From Lachnospiraceae bacterium (GTDB lineage: Bacteria; Bacillota; Clostridia; Lachnospirales; Lachnospiraceae), in NCBI GenBank assembly GCA_017553505.1, contig JAFZLD010000003.1, positions 124,001 through 188,000 on the forward strand: 64,000 nt of DNA. Direction: 5' to 3'. The position numbers and the translations under genes are program-made. The notes beneath the pieces were generated by a model. It was not told where the DNA came from. It made no database searches and saw only the letters and a program-made list of their open reading frames with translations. This document shows, in pieces, positions 62,369 to 64,000 of the stretch; position 1 is the first letter of the stretch; every line of letters starts with the position of its first letter.

Positions 62369-63421
62369 ATGAACAGACCATTACAGATTAAGGGGCTTAC
62401 TATCAGGAACCGTATTGCGGTGCCGCCGATGGTTTGCTTTTACTGGACGGATGACAACGGATACGTATGTGACAAGAACATTGAGCACTATCGGGCGCTT
62501 GCCGAGGGCGGAGTGGGCCTTATTATTGTGGAGGCTACCGCTATTACAAAGCGTTCACGTCTTGCGGATACTGAGCTTGGTATCTGGGAAGACGGACAGA
62601 TTGGAGGACTTAAGAAGATTGTCGATGTAATTCACGCAGGCGGAGCGAAGGCTTTTATTCAGCTTCTTCACGCAGGCGGCAACGGTATCGATAAGGAAGC
62701 CGATGCGCCCAGCGATATGGTATATCGCAAGGTCAACAACGCTCACGAGATGAGCAAGGAGCGCATCCGCGAGACCATAGATGATTTTGTGGCAGCAGCA
62801 CTTCGTGCCGAGAAAGCGGGCTTTGACGGTGTTGAGCTTCACGGATGTCACGGATATTTGATTTCACAGTTCTGCAACAGCAGATTTAATTTCAGAACCG
62901 ATGAATACGGTAAGAATAAGGCATTGTTTGCCCGCGAGACTTTGGAGGCTATCAAGGCGGCTTGCAGCGATGATTTTGTGGTAGGTATCAGACTCGGTGC
63001 GTTCGAGCCGACTTTGGAGGACGGTCTCGAGAATGCTCGCTTCATCGCAGACTGCTGCGATTTCATCGATGCTTCGTATGGCGGCGACTGCGATGCGTTC
63101 GCACCTGAGGGCTTCAAGTGCTCCGGTGCGGTATATGGCGCTTCGGAGATTAAGAGAATTCTTCCCGATATGCCGGTCTTCGGTGTTCATAACATCAACA
63201 GCAAGGAGGACATCGAGAACGCCCTCGCCACCGGCATCGACATGGTCGACTTAGGCAAAGCTCATCTCGTGGATCCTGCTTTTGCCAATCATGTTCTTAA
63301 CGGCGAGCCCTACGGTCAGTGCCTGCACTGCAAGGACTACTGCCGCTGGAATCCCTGGGAAATGGCAGACCCAAATAAGAAATGCCCCGGCGCGCTTAAG
63401 TTCGCCCGCTCGCAGCAATAG
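62369..63421 (+). CDS. Old yellow enzyme-type NAD(P)H:flavin oxidoreductase
   Basis: 350-residue TIM-barrel flavoprotein. Opening IKGLTIRNRIAVPPMVCFYW, IQLLHAGGNG, and the active-site stretch FDGVELHGCHGYLISQFCN with the His-x-x-His-type pair are present. SDDFVVGIRLGAFEP and the FMN-phosphate region GKAHLVDPAF follow. It reduces activated double bonds or related substrates; the natural substrate is unknown. The C-terminal QCLHCKDYCRW cysteines resemble the start of the Fe-S segment of 2,4-dienoyl-CoA-reductase-like members, but the protein stops there. GGAGGGT precedes the ATG. Confidence 0.88.
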   Translation: MNRPLQIKGLTIRNRIAVPPMVCFYWTDDNGYVCDKNIEHYRALAEGGVGLIIVEATAITKRSRLADTELGIWEDGQIGGLKKIVDVIHAGGAKAFIQLLHAGGNGIDKEADAPSDMVYRKVNNAHEMSKERIRETIDDFVAAALRAEKAGFDGVELHGCHGYLISQFCNSRFNFRTDEYGKNKALFARETLEAIKAACSDDFVVGIRLGAFEPTLEDGLENARFIADCCDFIDASYGGDCDAFAPEGFKCSGAVYGASEIKRILPDMPVFGVHNINSKEDIENALATGIDMVDLGKAHLVDPAFANHVLNGEPYGQCLHCKDYCRWNPWEMADPNKKCPGALKFARSQQ

Positions 63422-63425
63422 AATC

Positions 63426-63454
63426 AAAGCCTCGGCTGAGCCGAGGCTTTTTTT
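63426..63454 (+). terminator. Terminator after flavin oxidoreductase gene
   Basis: AAAGCCTCGGC (63426-63436), loop TGA, GCCGAGGCTTT (63440-63450) and T's; an 11-bp perfect stem. Confidence 0.92.
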
Positions 63455-63461
63455 GTGATAT

Positions 63462-63728
63462 CCAAATAATTGCGGCCCGGCGCGGGCAAAAGTCTTTCCC
63501 CAAAACCCTCTCCCGCTTCAATCTCACGTAGCGGCCGGTCAGACGCTCCGTTAAGACTACGGTCTGCCCTACGCAAAAAGTGGTGCTTGAGGGATAGCAC
63601 AGCCCTTTTTTGCAACTCAAACAGAAGTGTTTTCGTGCATAAGCGGCTTGAAATACAGCCGCTAAGCGCCGACGCTCCGATAGAGTTTTGGTTAAAGACT
63701 TTTGCCCGCGCCGGGCCGCTGTATTTGG
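63462..63728. repeat. 267-bp structured foldback element
   Basis: Perfect 26-bp inverted arms at 63472-63497 and 63694-63719 begin GCGGCCCGGCGCGGGC on the left. Pairing continues outward (CCAAATA 63462-63468 with TATTTGG 63722-63728) and inward with few mismatches (CCAAAAC near 63500 with GTTTTGG near 63685). Internal hairpins include AGCGGCT/AGCCGCT (63642-63663), GTGCT/AGCAC (63583-63600), GCAAAAAG/CTTTTTTGC (63573-63613), CGTAG/CTACG and CAGAC/GTCTG (63527-63573). No gene is credible inside, and no clear target-site duplication is seen. The right end touches the stop codon of the minus-strand GH2 gene. Confidence 0.85.
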
Positions 63729-64000
63729 CTATTTGACTTCGAGGGTTACCTCGGCGGAGCCGAGGGCGTCGGAGGAGATGCGGAGGGTGACGGGGCCGGA
63801 GGCGTAGCCGGAGCGGAGGACGGCGGTGGCGTGACCTTCATAGGTCACGGTGCGCTCGTCGGTGTAGAGCTCCTCGGTCACGGGGTTGCCGGTGCCGAAG
63901 CCTGCGAGGGCGGCGGGACCGGTGACGGTTGCCGTAAGGGCCACGGAGGCGTCGGGTACGACGCGTCCTGCGGCGTCTACGACGTCGATGCCTACGAAGG
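63729..64000 (-). CDS. C-terminal part of a GH2 glycoside hydrolase (partial)
   Basis: The last about 90 residues of a minus-strand gene that continues beyond the window. The reading frame is open to base 64000 and stops at 63729-63731. The sequence FVGIDVVDAAGRVVPDASV, then AALAGFGTGNPVTEELYT and AVLRSGYASGPVTLRI, is the immunoglobulin-like C-terminal domain seen after the catalytic part of GH2 beta-galactosidase-type enzymes. GC is higher than in most of the window. The catalytic domain is out of view, so the substrate is unknown. Confidence 0.8.
   Translation of the reverse strand, partial: FVGIDVVDAAGRVVPDASVALTATVTGPAALAGFGTGNPVTEELYTDERTVTYEGHATAVLRSGYASGPVTLRISSDALGSAEVTLEVK

Noticed and set aside
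63396-63736. Small reading frames within the foldback element
   Set aside because: They lie on both strands across self-complementary DNA, lack ribosome sites and mirror each other.

Overview
The window looks like a chromosome segment of a fibre-degrading Firmicute of the Lachnospiraceae (Butyrivibrio/Pseudobutyrivibrio/Roseburia type). This is inferred from moderate GC content, AGGAGG-type ribosome sites, Gram-positive LplA/LplB/YtcP-type sugar importers without their own ATPase, YesMN two-component regulation, MsmX/MsmK-type shared ATPases, and many hemicellulose-active enzymes and acetyl esterases. No phage, integrase or insertion sequence was seen.

Layout. (1) 1-9.1 kb: housekeeping and transport genes: ornithine carbamoyltransferase, a small conserved protein, coaX and dusB, a heterodimeric ABC exporter, and a DUF3737 beta-helix protein next to a MalY/PatB aminotransferase. 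(2) 9.1-14.1 kb: degV, then a sugar ABC importer (two permeases plus binding lipoprotein). (3) 14.1-24.7 kb: a periodic inverted-repeat array, an alpha/beta hydrolase, rsmF on the minus strand, a two-gene intracellular xylan operon (GH115 alpha-glucuronidase and GH3 beta-xylosidase type), and a lipoprotein. (4) 23.7-34.9 kb: cstA and a membrane protein (minus strand), thrH, two overlapping diguanylate cyclases, tRNA-Gly(CCC), a hybrid histidine kinase, a ROK fructokinase, and a MazEF toxin-antitoxin pair under a perfect palindromic promoter. (5) 35-41.6 kb: a small exported protein, a very long solute-binding lipoprotein, and a second heterodimeric ABC exporter. (6) 41.6-51.5 kb: a cluster of esterases (BD-FAE-like, SIAE-like, CE2-like, type B carboxylesterase) with a full-length MsmX ATPase, an unassigned P-loop kinase and a GH13_18 phosphorylase, plus a second periodic inverted-repeat array. 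(7) 51.6-63.4 kb: a second complete sugar import and regulatory locus (binding protein, YesM/YesN, membrane protein, two permeases, serine hydrolase, YesL, short MsmK-like ATPase, flavin oxidoreductase). (8) 63.4-64 kb: a 267-bp foldback element and the 3' end of a GH2 gene on the minus strand.

How it fits together (inference). Extracellular products of acetylated glucuronoxylan or similar hemicellulose would enter through the two importers, energised by the shared ATPases. They would be deacetylated by the intracellular esterases, stripped of methylglucuronic acid by GH115 and cut to monosaccharides by GH3. YesMN, the diguanylate cyclases and the hybrid kinase supply sensing.

Most unusual. 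Two intergenic regions (14188-14488 and 49334-49686) hold arrays of short inverted repeats at fixed periods (71 bp and 63-64 bp). They share one geometry, but their arm sequences are unrelated, and in the first array the arms change in a compensatory way. They are not CRISPR arrays and match no repeat class I can name. The 267-bp foldback at 63462-63728 is a separate structured element.
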